Shown here in pieces: positions 1 to 8,538 of a stretch of 64,000 bases of DNA. Both the position numbers and the translations under genes were made by a program. The first letter of the stretch is position 1, and each line of letters begins with the position of its first letter. The DNA lies in NCBI GenBank assembly GCA_017469935.1, contig JAFUFL010000022.1:40197-104196 (forward strand), read 5' to 3'. The notes under the pieces were generated by a model that saw only the letters and a program-made list of their open reading frames with translations, searched no databases and was not told where the DNA came from. The DNA comes from Lachnospiraceae bacterium. Its GTDB lineage: Bacteria > Bacillota > Clostridia > Lachnospirales > Lachnospiraceae.

Positions 1-2334
1 ACGGGCTCGGTCTGTAACAAGGGACCCTATGTGGAGATCTTTGCACAGGGAAGCGAGGAGCAGACGCAGAATTTTGTGAATCTGCTGGAGAAGAAGCCGC
101 CGAGAAGAGCGGCGGTCCTCAAGACGGATGTCCGAAATGCGGACGATTCGGGGCGCTCTTTTGACTCCTTCGAGATCATCGAGAGTGCCAAAACCAAGGG
201 AGAAATCTTCATCTCGCCGGATATCGCGATCTGCGAGGAGTGCAAGGCGGAGCTCTATGATCCGTCGGACAGACGGTATCTGCACCCGTTCATTAACTGC
301 ACCTGCTGCGGGCCGCGCCTGACGATTCTGGATGCGCTTCCTTATGACAGAGAGCGGACCAGTATGAAGATGTTTCCCATGTGTCCGCAGTGCGCGCAGG
401 AGTATCACTCTCCCTCGAGCAGGCGCTATGACGCGCAGCCCGTGTGCTGCAATGAATGCGGGCCGCAGGTCTATCTGGCCGGCGAAGAATCGGTGCGGGG
501 GAGAGAGGCAATCACAAGGACGCGCAGGATCATCGCCGAGGGCGGAATCGCGGCGATCAAAGGAATCGGAGGCTTTCACCTCTGCTGCGACGCGACCAAC
601 GAAGAAGCGGTGGCAAAGCTGCGGGCAAGAAAGACCAGGCCGGTCAAGCCCTTTGCCGTCATGATGCGGGATGAGGCGGTCGCGGAGCGGGAGTGCGTGA
701 TCAGTGAGCGGCAGAAGGAGATCCTCACCGGGCACCAGAAGCCGATTCTCCTGCTGGAGAAAAGGCCGCAAGGAAGGCTGTGTCCCTCTATTGCGCCGGG
801 AAATCCGACAGTCGGCGTCATGCTCCCGTATGCGCCGGTACAGCTATTACTGTTTGATTACACAGATGAGATCAAAATGCCGGACTGCCTTGTCATGACG
901 AGCGGCAATGTGTCGGGCGCCCCTATCTGCAGGGATGACAGCGAGGCACTGCAGGAGCTCGGGAATCTGTGCGACTGTATTTTGTCCCACGACCGGAAGA
1001 TCCGGATCCGGGCGGACGACTCGGTCATGGATTTCTATGACGACGAGCCCTATATGATCCGCCGATCCAGGGGCTACGCGCCGCTCCCTTACATGCTGTC
1101 CGCATGGGGCGAGAGCGTGGGAGAAGGAAGCGGCACAGGAATTCTGGCTATCGGCGGAGAACTGAAGAATACATTCTGCATCGGAACAGGGGGACTTTTC
1201 TATCCGTCTTCCTATATCGGAGACCTGGCGGACCTTCGCAGCGTTAAGGCGCTGGAGGAGACGACAGAGAGATATGCGCGGCTCCTGGAAGTGACGCCGC
1301 AGGTCATCGCCTGCGACATGCATCCCCGATACAACTCAGTAACAACGGCCCTGGAGCTGGCGGAGAAGATCGGCAGGGAACAGGGAGGCGGACTGCTTCC
1401 CGTCGTGCGGGTGCAGCACCACTACGCACATATCCTGAGCTGTATGGCGGAAAACGACTTTTCGGAACGCGTGATCGGCGTGTCCATGGACGGAACCGGA
1501 TACGGAACGGACGGGACAATCTGGGGCGGAGAGATTCTGACTGCGGACTATCGATCTTTTGACAGGGCAGCCAGTATAAGGCCCTTTGTACAGGTGGGCG
1601 GCGATCTGTCCTCCCGGGACGGATGGAGGATCGCGGTTTCCATGCTGCACAGCATCGGTAAGGCAGAAGAGGCGGACTCGCCGCTGGCTGATGCCGGCAG
1701 GGTCATAAAAGAGCTCGAACTGTGCACTGAGCAGGAGGCGGCCGTCCTGAGAAAAATGGCGGACCGAGGACTCAACGCGGTGACATCCACAAGTGCGGGA
1801 CGGCTGTTTGACGCCGTGAGCGCGATCTGCGGGATCTGCAGGCATTCCACCTTCGAAGGGGAGGCCTCCATGGCACTGGAATTTGCCGCCGAGCGGTATG
1901 AGAAAGCGGTCGGGAAATCCGAACCCGGCGATGGGCAATCGGCAGTTTCTTCTGCGTGGAATGAAAACGCGGAGACTGTGAGCAAAAGCGAAGACGGAAG
2001 GCTGATCCTTCCCACGGAAGCAATCGTCAGAGAGATCACGCTGGGAAGACTGCGGGGAGAAGAACCGGACAAGCTGGCCTTTCTCTTCCACAAAAGGCTT
2101 GCGGATCAGATCATCGAGGCATGCTGTGAGATCCGCAAGGAAAACGGAGTCGGAACGGCGGCCCTGAGCGGCGGGTGCTTCCAGAACAGGCTTCTGCTGG
2201 ATCTGGTCAAAAAAGGGCTGGAGAGGCGGGGCTTCCGGGTGCTGATTCATCATCTGGTGCCGCCTAATGACGGAGGAATTGCGCTGGGGCAGGCGGTGGC
2301 CGCCCAGCAGAGAGTATTAGATAGAGCACTGTAA
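1..2334 (+). CDS. hypF: Carbamoyltransferase HypF ([NiFe] hydrogenase maturation), 5' end outside window
   Basis: HypF makes the thiocarbamate precursor of the cyanide ligands of [NiFe] hydrogenase from carbamoyl phosphate and ATP and loads it onto HypE. The reading frame is open from base 1 (codons TGSVCNKGPYVEIFAQG), which is the end of the N-terminal acylphosphatase domain, so the true start lies upstream; the GTG at 31 is internal. Next come two zinc-finger CxxC pairs (CEEC, CTCC, CPQC, CNEC), a YrdC-like domain (GIAAIKGIGGFHLCCDA) and a Kae1-like carbamoyltransferase domain with the metal-site motif HHYAH and the ending ALSGGCFQNRLL. The gene stops 10 bases before hypC. The family assignment is firm. 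Confidence 0.96.
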   Translation, partial: TGSVCNKGPYVEIFAQGSEEQTQNFVNLLEKKPPRRAAVLKTDVRNADDSGRSFDSFEIIESAKTKGEIFISPDIAICEECKAELYDPSDRRYLHPFINCTCCGPRLTILDALPYDRERTSMKMFPMCPQCAQEYHSPSSRRYDAQPVCCNECGPQVYLAGEESVRGREAITRTRRIIAEGGIAAIKGIGGFHLCCDATNEEAVAKLRARKTRPVKPFAVMMRDEAVAERECVISERQKEILTGHQKPILLLEKRPQGRLCPSIAPGNPTVGVMLPYAPVQLLLFDYTDEIKMPDCLVMTSGNVSGAPICRDDSEALQELGNLCDCILSHDRKIRIRADDSVMDFYDDEPYMIRRSRGYAPLPYMLSAWGESVGEGSGTGILAIGGELKNTFCIGTGGLFYPSSYIGDLADLRSVKALEETTERYARLLEVTPQVIACDMHPRYNSVTTALELAEKIGREQGGGLLPVVRVQHHYAHILSCMAENDFSERVIGVSMDGTGYGTDGTIWGGEILTADYRSFDRAASIRPFVQVGGDLSSRDGWRIAVSMLHSIGKAEEADSPLADAGRVIKELELCTEQEAAVLRKMADRGLNAVTSTSAGRLFDAVSAICGICRHSTFEGEASMALEFAAERYEKAVGKSEPGDGQSAVSSAWNENAETVSKSEDGRLILPTEAIVREITLGRLRGEEPDKLAFLFHKRLADQIIEACCEIRKENGVGTAALSGGCFQNRLLLDLVKKGLERRGFRVLIHHLVPPNDGGIALGQAVAAQQRVLDRAL

Positions 2335-2344
2335 GGAGGAAAAT

Positions 2345-2557
2345 ATGTGTGTAGGACTTTCTGCGAGAGTAGTCAAGATCAATGAGAACGGTACGGCGCT
2401 TGTAGACGCCAGCGGAGCAAAGAGGCAGGTCTCCGCGCAGCTCCTTGAAGATCTGGAGCCGGGCGATTACGTCATGGTTCACGCGGGAGCCGCTATTTCC
2501 AAGATCACCGGTGATGACCAGTCGGAGACGCAGGATCTTCTGGAGGCGTATTTATGA
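2345..2557 (+). CDS. hypC: Hydrogenase assembly chaperone HypC/HupF
   Basis: This 70-residue protein starts with MCVGLSARV; the Cys after the initiator Met is the residue HypC uses to hold the Fe(CN)2CO unit with HypD and to contact the hydrogenase large-subunit precursor. The rest has the small beta-barrel pattern, with LEPGDYVMVHAGAAISKI typical of the family. A ribosome site (AAGGAGGA) lies just upstream of the ATG. The stop codon overlaps the hypD start as ATGA, so translation is probably coupled. Confidence 0.95.
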   Translation: MCVGLSARVVKINENGTALVDASGAKRQVSAQLLEDLEPGDYVMVHAGAAISKITGDDQSETQDLLEAYL

Positions 2558-3624
2558 GTCAGAACAGCACAAATACGGCCGGCGACAAGAAAAAGAGCGC
2601 GCTGGACATTCTCAAGAATTACAGCGGACCCGAAGTGCGGATCATGGAGGTGTGCGGCACGCACACCCACGAGATCTTCCGCCTGGGCATCCGCAAAATA
2701 TTGCCGAAGAACATTCGCCTGATCTCCGGGCCGGGATGTCCGGTCTGCGTGACGCCGGTCATTTTTATCGACGAGGCGCTGCTTCTGGCCCTCGAACACG
2801 GCTGCACGATCTGCACGTTCGGCGATCTGGTGCGGGTGCCTGGCACGTCATCGAGCCTTCAGAAGGCGCGCGGCGAAGGGGCCAAAGTACAGGTCGTCTA
2901 TTCCCCGGCGGACGCGGTGGATTACGCGGCCGCTCATCCGCAGGAGCAGGTGGTCTTTCTGTCAGTAGGCTTTGAGACCACGACACCTTCCGTGTGCCTG
3001 GCGGTACAGTCGGCGCAGGAGAAGGGAGTGGAGAATTTCTCTGTTTTGACCGCCAATAAGACCATGCCCGGAGCCTATGAGGCCATGAAGGACAGCACGG
3101 ACCTGTACCTGTATCCCGGTCATGTGCACGCGATCGTCGGAACGGGGATTTGCGAGGAGCTGGCGGCGCGCGGCGTGAGCGGCGTCTGCGCAGGGTTTAC
3201 GGCGGCGGAGCTCGTGACGGCACTGGCCGTGGCAGTGACCAAATTCGAGAAGGGGGAGCCTTTCTTCGTCAACTGTTACCCCAGAGTGGTCAGGCCCCAG
3301 GGGCAGCCGGCGGCGGTCCGCCTTGTGGACTCTATGATGGAGCCCTGCGACAGCGAGTGGAGAGGAATCGGCGAGATTCCGCTCTCCGGCATGAAACTGA
3401 GAGATTCCTACGCGCAGTTTGACGCGAGGATCAAATTCAATCTGCCCAAAGTGGAGGGAAAGAGCAATCCCGCCTGCCGATGCGGGGAGGTCCTGCAGGG
3501 CAAATGCCTGCCCTCCGACTGCAAGGTTTTCGGCAAAGTCTGCACGCCCGAGCACCCCATCGGAGCCTGTATGGTATCCGGAGAGGGCGCCTGTTCGGCT
3601 TTCTATCTGTATGGAGGAGAATGA
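2554..3624 (+). CDS. hypD: Hydrogenase formation protein HypD
   Basis: HypD (356 residues) is the iron-sulfur scaffold on which the Fe(CN)2CO cofactor of [NiFe] hydrogenase is assembled together with HypC and HypE. Visible family motifs are MEVCGTHTHEI, GPGCPVCVTP, and a cysteine-rich C-terminus (CRCGEVLQGKCLPSDC) that binds the [4Fe-4S] cluster. Length matches the usual 350-370. It overlaps hypC by four bases and is followed by hypE after one base, so hypC-D-E behave as one translational unit. Confidence 0.97.
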   Translation: MSQNSTNTAGDKKKSALDILKNYSGPEVRIMEVCGTHTHEIFRLGIRKILPKNIRLISGPGCPVCVTPVIFIDEALLLALEHGCTICTFGDLVRVPGTSSSLQKARGEGAKVQVVYSPADAVDYAAAHPQEQVVFLSVGFETTTPSVCLAVQSAQEKGVENFSVLTANKTMPGAYEAMKDSTDLYLYPGHVHAIVGTGICEELAARGVSGVCAGFTAAELVTALAVAVTKFEKGEPFFVNCYPRVVRPQGQPAAVRLVDSMMEPCDSEWRGIGEIPLSGMKLRDSYAQFDARIKFNLPKVEGKSNPACRCGEVLQGKCLPSDCKVFGKVCTPEHPIGACMVSGEGACSAFYLYGGE

Positions 3625-3625
3625 G

Positions 3626-4636
3626 ATGAGTAAGAGCGATACAGTAACACTGGCGCACGGCGCCGGAGGCAAGCAGACCTCCGAGCTGATCGACCGCGTC
3701 TTCAAGGCACATTTTCAGAACCCGCTCTTTACGGCGGACGACGCGGCCGTGATCGATGTCGAGAAGGGAAAGATCGCCATGTCCACGGACGGCTTCATCG
3801 TATCTCCGGCCTTCTTTGCGGGCGGCAATATCGGCAAGCTCTCGATCTGCGGCACGGTCAACGACCTGGCCTGCATGGGCGCCGTGCCCAAATATCTCAC
3901 CTGCGGATTTGTCATCGAAGAGGGCTTTCCCATGGATCAGCTCGAGGAGATCGCCGCCGCCATGGAGAAGACGGCCGCGGAAGCGGGCGTGAAGATCGTA
4001 GCAGGTGACACCAAGGTCGCCGGAAAGGGACAGGTGGACGGCGTATTCATCAACACGACGGGTGTCGGCATCATTCCCGAGGGCATTCGCACCTCCGGTG
4101 CGCTGGCAAAGCCCGGCGACGCCGTCATTGTGACCGGCGACATCGGAAGACACGGCTGCACGATTCTTCTCGAGAGAGAGGACTACGGGATTGAGGCGGA
4201 CGTCACCAGCGACTGCGCGCCCCTTTCGGGAGCGGTACAGGCTGCCCTGACCGCTGTCCCCGAGATCCACGTCATCCGAGACGCCACAAGAGGCGGCGTA
4301 GGCACCGTTCTCTACGAGATCGCGGCGCAGAGCGGCGTCGGCGTGAACCTGGAAGCGGCGGCCATCCCGGTCGATCCGGCCGTAAAGGGCGTCTGCGGAC
4401 TGCTGGGCCTGGAGCCGCTGTATCTGGCCTGCGAAGGCCGGCTCGTAATGATCTGTCCCGAGGAGAGCGCGGAGCTTCTGCTGGAGACACTCCGGGCCTG
4501 CAAATATACCGAGGGCGCGGCTATGATCGGCCGGATCACGGATCAGATGCCCGGAAGAGTGACCATGACCACAGAGATCGGGGCGCAAACGCTCCTTCCC
4601 CAGCCCGGAAATGAGCTGCTTCCCAGAATCTGCTGA
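3626..4636 (+). CDS. hypE: Hydrogenase expression/formation protein HypE
   Basis: HypE dehydrates the thiocarbamate on its C-terminal cysteine to a thiocyanate and passes the cyanide to iron on HypC-HypD. The protein is 336 residues when started at the ATG one base after hypD; the preceding GGAGGA lies inside the hypD end. The PurM-like fold is seen from the start (LAHGAGGKQTSELI, then DDAAV). The protein ends exactly with the diagnostic PRIC, so Cys336 is intact. The frame is open further upstream, but that stretch is hypD coding sequence read out of frame. Confidence 0.97.
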   Translation: MSKSDTVTLAHGAGGKQTSELIDRVFKAHFQNPLFTADDAAVIDVEKGKIAMSTDGFIVSPAFFAGGNIGKLSICGTVNDLACMGAVPKYLTCGFVIEEGFPMDQLEEIAAAMEKTAAEAGVKIVAGDTKVAGKGQVDGVFINTTGVGIIPEGIRTSGALAKPGDAVIVTGDIGRHGCTILLEREDYGIEADVTSDCAPLSGAVQAALTAVPEIHVIRDATRGGVGTVLYEIAAQSGVGVNLEAAAIPVDPAVKGVCGLLGLEPLYLACEGRLVMICPEESAELLLETLRACKYTEGAAMIGRITDQMPGRVTMTTEIGAQTLLPQPGNELLPRIC

Positions 4637-4658
4637 AGTGACTTTCGGAGGGACCGGT

Positions 4659-4928
4659 ATGAGCATAGAGACGAGAGTGGCGGTGATCTCGATCATCGTG
4701 GAGAACGAGGACGCCGCGCAGAAGATCAATGAGATCCTTCACGAATACCGCGGGTACGTGATCGGCAGAATGGGCATCCCCTACAGGAGCAAGGGCATCA
4801 ATATCATCAGTGTCGCCGTGGACGCGCCGCAGGAGAAGATCAGCGCCCTGTCGGGCCGGATCGGAAGGCTTCCGGGCACCAGTGCCAAGACGGCCTATTC
4901 CAATGTGATCACCAAAACGGAGATCTGA
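4659..4928 (+). CDS. TM1266-type iron-only hydrogenase system regulator
   Basis: This 89-residue protein starts at an ATG preceded by GGAGGG. It begins with MSIETRVAVISIIVEN and carries an ACT-like beta-alpha-beta pattern; NEILHEYRGYVIGRMGIPYRSKGINIISVAVDAP, split over two halves, is the hallmark of the TM1266 family, which travels with [FeFe]-hydrogenase maturation genes. There is no DNA-binding domain, so the regulator name comes from family annotation and from resemblance to the NikR ligand domain. It sits between hypE and the nitrogenase-like genes and links the [NiFe] and [FeFe] parts of the island. Confidence 0.85.
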   Translation: MSIETRVAVISIIVENEDAAQKINEILHEYRGYVIGRMGIPYRSKGINIISVAVDAPQEKISALSGRIGRLPGTSAKTAYSNVITKTEI

Positions 4929-4955
4929 TAACGCAAATTTAGTAACGGAGACAGA

Positions 4956-7142
4956 ATGATCAGAATAGCTTTTTACGGCAAAGGCGGCATCGGGAAATCG
5001 ACGACCGTTTCAAACTTATCCCGCTACTGGGCGGAGCGCGGCATGTGCGTGCTGCAGATCGGCTGCGATCCCAAGGCGGACTCCACGCTGAGCCTTCGCG
5101 GCGGAGCAGAGCTTCCGACTGTCATGGAGATGGTACGAAGGAGGGAGCCGTTTGCTCTCGAGGACGTGATCTGCGTACGCGAGACCGAAGGCGGAGGCAG
5201 GATTATCTGCGCGGAGGCCGGCGGGCCTACGCCCGGGCAGGGCTGCGCGGGCCGCGGAATCATCACGGCGCTGGAGACCTTGCGGGACAAGGATATTTTG
5301 GCAAAATACAGGCCGGATATCATTCTCTATGACGTCCTGGGCGATGTGGTCTGCGGCGGATTCGCCATGCCCATGCGGGAGGGATTCGCCAACAGAGTCT
5401 ACGTCCTGACATCCGGGGAGAACATGGCCATCTACGCGGCCGCCAATATCGGCCTGGCCGTGCAGGGGTTCAAAGAAAGAGGGTACGCGCAGCTGGGCGG
5501 ACTGATCCTCAACCGCCGGAATGTAAAGCGAGAAGAGGAGAAGGTGCAGGAGCTGGCAGAGGACCTGCACACGGAGGTGATCGGCCGGCTGGAGCGGTCC
5601 GAGACGGTGCAGGAGGCGGAAGAGCAGGGCACCACTGTCATGGAAGCCTTTCCGGACTCCGACATGGCGGCCGCCTACAGGGATCTCGCGGACAGGATCG
5701 CGCGGGACTGCCAAATTCAGTATCCGGCCGCTGAACGATCTTTTGGCGGGGCAAAAGAGTGCTCCCTCTCGGATCTGTCCGGAAATCCTGCCAGGATTCC
5801 CATCGGAGAGGCCTCCTTTCCGGCTCCGTTTACGGCGGGACTGGAGTTCAACGCGCCCGTCCACGAGACCTGGAACATCGTCCACATCGGCATGCTGATG
5901 CCGCAGGCCCACCAGATCTACATCTGTTCGGACAACTGCATGCGGGGCGTCGTGATGACGGCGGCGGAGATGAACGCGATCGAGCGCTTTTCCTGCGTCG
6001 TTCTCGAGGAGAAGGACATGCAGGGCGGGAACCTGGAAGAGATCACGCTGGAAGGGATCACGGACGTGCTGGGCAAGATTCGTCAGAAGCGAGGCGAGGA
6101 AGGGCTTCCCAAGGCAGTCCTGGTCTTCCCGGTGTGCCTGCACCACTTTATGGGGTGCGACATGGGCTATGTCTACAGGGAACTGGAAAAGAGATTTCCG
6201 AGCATTGTCTTCGTGAAATGCTGGATGGATCCCATCATGCAGAAGACCGGCCCTACGCCCGACCAGAAGCTGCGAAAAGCCATGATGGACGTGCTGCCGC
6301 TCTGTGAAGGCAGAACCGGGCATACGGCCCTTCTCGGGGATATCTATGCGCTGGATCCGGAGAGCGATCTCATGAAGCTGATCCGGAGAGCAGACGAGAA
6401 GAGGGGGACGGTCTCGGAGCCGCTGCAGATCCAGGACTGCGGGACACTGGAAGAGTACTGCAAGCTGTCTGGCAGGGAAGTGATGATCACTCGAAGCCCT
6501 CTTTCGGAAGTTTCCATAAGGCAGACGGCAAGGAGACTGGGCGCCGCGCCGCTCTATCTCCCGGCGGCCATAGGGTACGGTCAGATCAGAGAGCTTACGG
6601 AGAAGGCGGCGCAGGTCCTCGGAGTTACTTTGGAAGAAGCCGGGATCAATCCCGCGGCGGAAGAGAAGGCCTGCGACGACGCGATCCTTCATCTGAAGGG
6701 CCTGATCGGGGATACTCCCATCGCGATCGACTATATCTGCGTGCAGCGGCCTCTGGGGCTTGCGAAGCTCCTTCTTGAGCGGGGCCTGAATGTCAGGGAA
6801 GTCTACCTGGACGCGGTGAGCCCCGAGGAGCAGGAGGACTTCGACTGGCTGCGGGACAATCACGGCCAAGTGCTCCTGTGCAGCACGATCCATGTCAAGG
6901 GACGCCTTCTCCACGCGCAGGGAATCGACAGGCAGCACAGCGATTATCTGGCGGTAGGGCCCAAGGCGGCCTGGTTCTGCGGGACGCGGCATTTCGTCAA
7001 CCTGGTGGATTACGGCGGCATGTGGGGGTACAGCGGGATCCGCAAGCTCGCGGCGCTCATGGAAGACGCCTTTGTAAACGCCAAGGACACCAAGGACCTG
7101 GTGCCCAGAAAAGGACTGGGGTGCGAGAGCATTGTCATGTGA
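4956..7142 (+). CDS. NifH-like reductase fused to a nitrogenase component 1-like domain
   Basis: The 728-residue protein joins two nitrogenase-type modules. Residues 1-260 are NifH-like: P-loop GKGGIGKS at 8-15, CDPKADST near 37-44, cluster ligand Cys97 with Arg100 in GQGCAGRG, and second ligand Cys133 in LGDVVCGGFAMP. Residues about 300-728 resemble NifD/K-type proteins, with candidate cysteines at CSDNC (324, 328), VCLHHFMGC (394, 401) and KCW (422). The domains are separate polypeptides in nitrogenase, DPOR and CfbCD systems. The family indicates an ATP-driven low-potential reductase; the substrate is unknown. No nifENB genes are seen. It lies 27 bases after the TM1266-like gene and before a second component 1-like gene and hydF, hydE, which suggests a link to hydrogenase or H-cluster metabolism (inference). 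Confidence 0.85.
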   Translation: MIRIAFYGKGGIGKSTTVSNLSRYWAERGMCVLQIGCDPKADSTLSLRGGAELPTVMEMVRRREPFALEDVICVRETEGGGRIICAEAGGPTPGQGCAGRGIITALETLRDKDILAKYRPDIILYDVLGDVVCGGFAMPMREGFANRVYVLTSGENMAIYAAANIGLAVQGFKERGYAQLGGLILNRRNVKREEEKVQELAEDLHTEVIGRLERSETVQEAEEQGTTVMEAFPDSDMAAAYRDLADRIARDCQIQYPAAERSFGGAKECSLSDLSGNPARIPIGEASFPAPFTAGLEFNAPVHETWNIVHIGMLMPQAHQIYICSDNCMRGVVMTAAEMNAIERFSCVVLEEKDMQGGNLEEITLEGITDVLGKIRQKRGEEGLPKAVLVFPVCLHHFMGCDMGYVYRELEKRFPSIVFVKCWMDPIMQKTGPTPDQKLRKAMMDVLPLCEGRTGHTALLGDIYALDPESDLMKLIRRADEKRGTVSEPLQIQDCGTLEEYCKLSGREVMITRSPLSEVSIRQTARRLGAAPLYLPAAIGYGQIRELTEKAAQVLGVTLEEAGINPAAEEKACDDAILHLKGLIGDTPIAIDYICVQRPLGLAKLLLERGLNVREVYLDAVSPEEQEDFDWLRDNHGQVLLCSTIHVKGRLLHAQGIDRQHSDYLAVGPKAAWFCGTRHFVNLVDYGGMWGYSGIRKLAALMEDAFVNAKDTKDLVPRKGLGCESIVM

Positions 7143-7150
7143 GGGCGGCC

Positions 7151-7185
7151 CGCATGCGGCGCAGCGTCTCGAGCTGCGAACCTTG
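7151..7185 (+). repeat. Dispersed intergenic hairpin element, copy A (diverged)
   Basis: The stretch shares GCGGCGCAGCG and the ending CCTTG with copies at 50839, 33225 and 36327. In this copy the stem (CTCGAGCTGCGAA) has decayed. It lies between the two nitrogenase-like genes. Confidence 0.55.
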
Positions 7186-7198
7186 TAAGCGTGATGAA

Positions 7199-7286
7199 AA
7201 GCATTTGAACAGTTTCTGAGAAGCATTTGAACAGTTTCTGAGAAGCATTTGAACGGTATCAGAAAAGCATTTGAACAGGAGGAATC
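7199..7286 (+). repeat. 22-bp tandem repeat, four units, running into the ribosome site
   Basis: Units lie at 7199-7220, 7221-7242, 7243-7264 and 7265-7286. The first two are identical, the third has about four changes, and the fourth keeps the first 14 bases. All begin AAGCATTTGAAC. The fourth unit ends in AGGAGG (7277-7282), the ribosome site of the next gene, so the array forms its translation leader. Confidence 0.9.
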
Positions 7287-7287
7287 T

Positions 7288-8538
7288 ATGCGACAGGCAT
7301 ACCGAATTCTGCCGGTCTATACGGGAGACGTATCCGGCGTGTGCAGCGCCCTGTACGAGCTGGGCGGCATGGTGGTCATGCACGACCCGTCGGGCTGTAA
7401 TTCCACCTATAACACACATGACGAGATCCGATGGTATGACCGGGACAGCCTGATCTTTCTGTCGGGACTGTGCGAGCCGGACGCGATTATGGGAAATGAC
7501 GCCAAATTCATCGAGGACGTGGTCAGGGCCGCGCAGGAGTTTTCTCCCGCCTTTATAGCGCTGTGCAACTCGCCGATCCCGTATCTGACGGGGACGGATT
7601 TTGCAGGGATCTGCCGGATCATCGAACACCGGACCGGGATTCCCTCCTTCTACATTCCGACCAACGGGATGCACGACTATATCAGCGGAGCCGGGCTCGC
7701 CTTCGAGAAGCTGGCGGAAAAGCTTTTCGGGGAGGGAAATCCGGAAAGCGCACAGGTCGACAGGAAGGAGTCCGGGAAGCAGGAATCCGGGCGCAGGGAG
7801 TCTGATCATCAGGAGTCCGGGCGTGAGAACAGAGAGATCCGTGTCAATATTTTGGGTATGACGCCTCTGGACTATGCGGCGGATACCTGCTGCGGTTCTC
7901 TGAGAGAGATTCTGGAGGCCGAGGGCTTCCGCGTGGTGTCTGTATGGGCCATGGGAGATACCCTGGAGCAGCTCCGGAAGGCTGGCGATGCCGACGTCAA
8001 CCTTGTCGTCTCCGCCAGCGGTCTCAGGGCCGCGCGCTATCTGCAGAAGTGCTTCGGTACGCCCTGGGTGGCGGGCGCCCCCGTGGGAATCGCGGCGAAA
8101 GAGCTGCTTGAGAGACTCCGGCAGGCGGCTGCCGGGGGAGAGAGCGGACCCTTCTACGGGCGCGGCCGGGAAGAGACGCGGGATCTCCCGCAATGCATCG
8201 TGATCGGAGAGCCGGTCCTGTCCTGCAGCATCGCGGAGGACTGCGAGGCGAAGGACATGCGCACTAAAGTGATCGCGGCGACCGAGGAGAGCGAATCCCT
8301 GCTTCGGCCAGGTGACCTCATCTGCCGTGGCGAAGAGGAAATCGAGAATACCCTGAAGGTGCTGTGCAAGCCCGGGACCTTGGTCATTGCGGACCCCATG
8401 TACGGTTATGTGCTTCCGGAGGGAGCCGAGCTGGAGGAGGCGCCGCACCTGGCCTTCTCAGGAAGGATCTACCGAAAGAGATTCCGGGATCCGTTCCAAG
8501 GAGGATTCATTACGAAAGGAGAGAGCGATGGGACTTAA
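7288..8538 (+). CDS. Nitrogenase component 1-like protein (NifD/NifK family)
   Basis: The 416-residue protein starts at an ATG five bases after AGGAGG; an in-frame TTG at 7249 inside the repeat array is less likely. The N-terminus follows the component 1 plan with candidate P-cluster-type cysteines: Cys19 (SGVCSALYEL), Cys37 (MHDPSGCNSTY) and Cys93 (ALCNSPIPYLTGTDF). The partner is presumably the component 1-like half of the preceding fusion, giving a heteromeric catalytic unit. Residues about 153-185 form a hydrophilic insert of repeated ESG-type units not expected in this fold. The 3' end overlaps hydF by 11 bases, so the gene is tied to hydrogenase maturation. Substrate unknown. Confidence 0.85.
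   Translation: MRQAYRILPVYTGDVSGVCSALYELGGMVVMHDPSGCNSTYNTHDEIRWYDRDSLIFLSGLCEPDAIMGNDAKFIEDVVRAAQEFSPAFIALCNSPIPYLTGTDFAGICRIIEHRTGIPSFYIPTNGMHDYISGAGLAFEKLAEKLFGEGNPESAQVDRKESGKQESGRRESDHQESGRENREIRVNILGMTPLDYAADTCCGSLREILEAEGFRVVSVWAMGDTLEQLRKAGDADVNLVVSASGLRAARYLQKCFGTPWVAGAPVGIAAKELLERLRQAAAGGESGPFYGRGREETRDLPQCIVIGEPVLSCSIAEDCEAKDMRTKVIAATEESESLLRPGDLICRGEEEIENTLKVLCKPGTLVIADPMYGYVLPEGAELEEAPHLAFSGRIYRKRFRDPFQGGFITKGESDGT

Noticed and set aside
7199-7286. 22-bp repeat as a CRISPR array
   Set aside because: Units are directly adjacent with no spacers and no cas genes are near.
4956-8538. True nitrogen-fixing nitrogenase
   Set aside because: No nifE, nifN, nifB or separate nifH, nifD and nifK genes are present, and the second domain diverges strongly; only the superfamily can be claimed.
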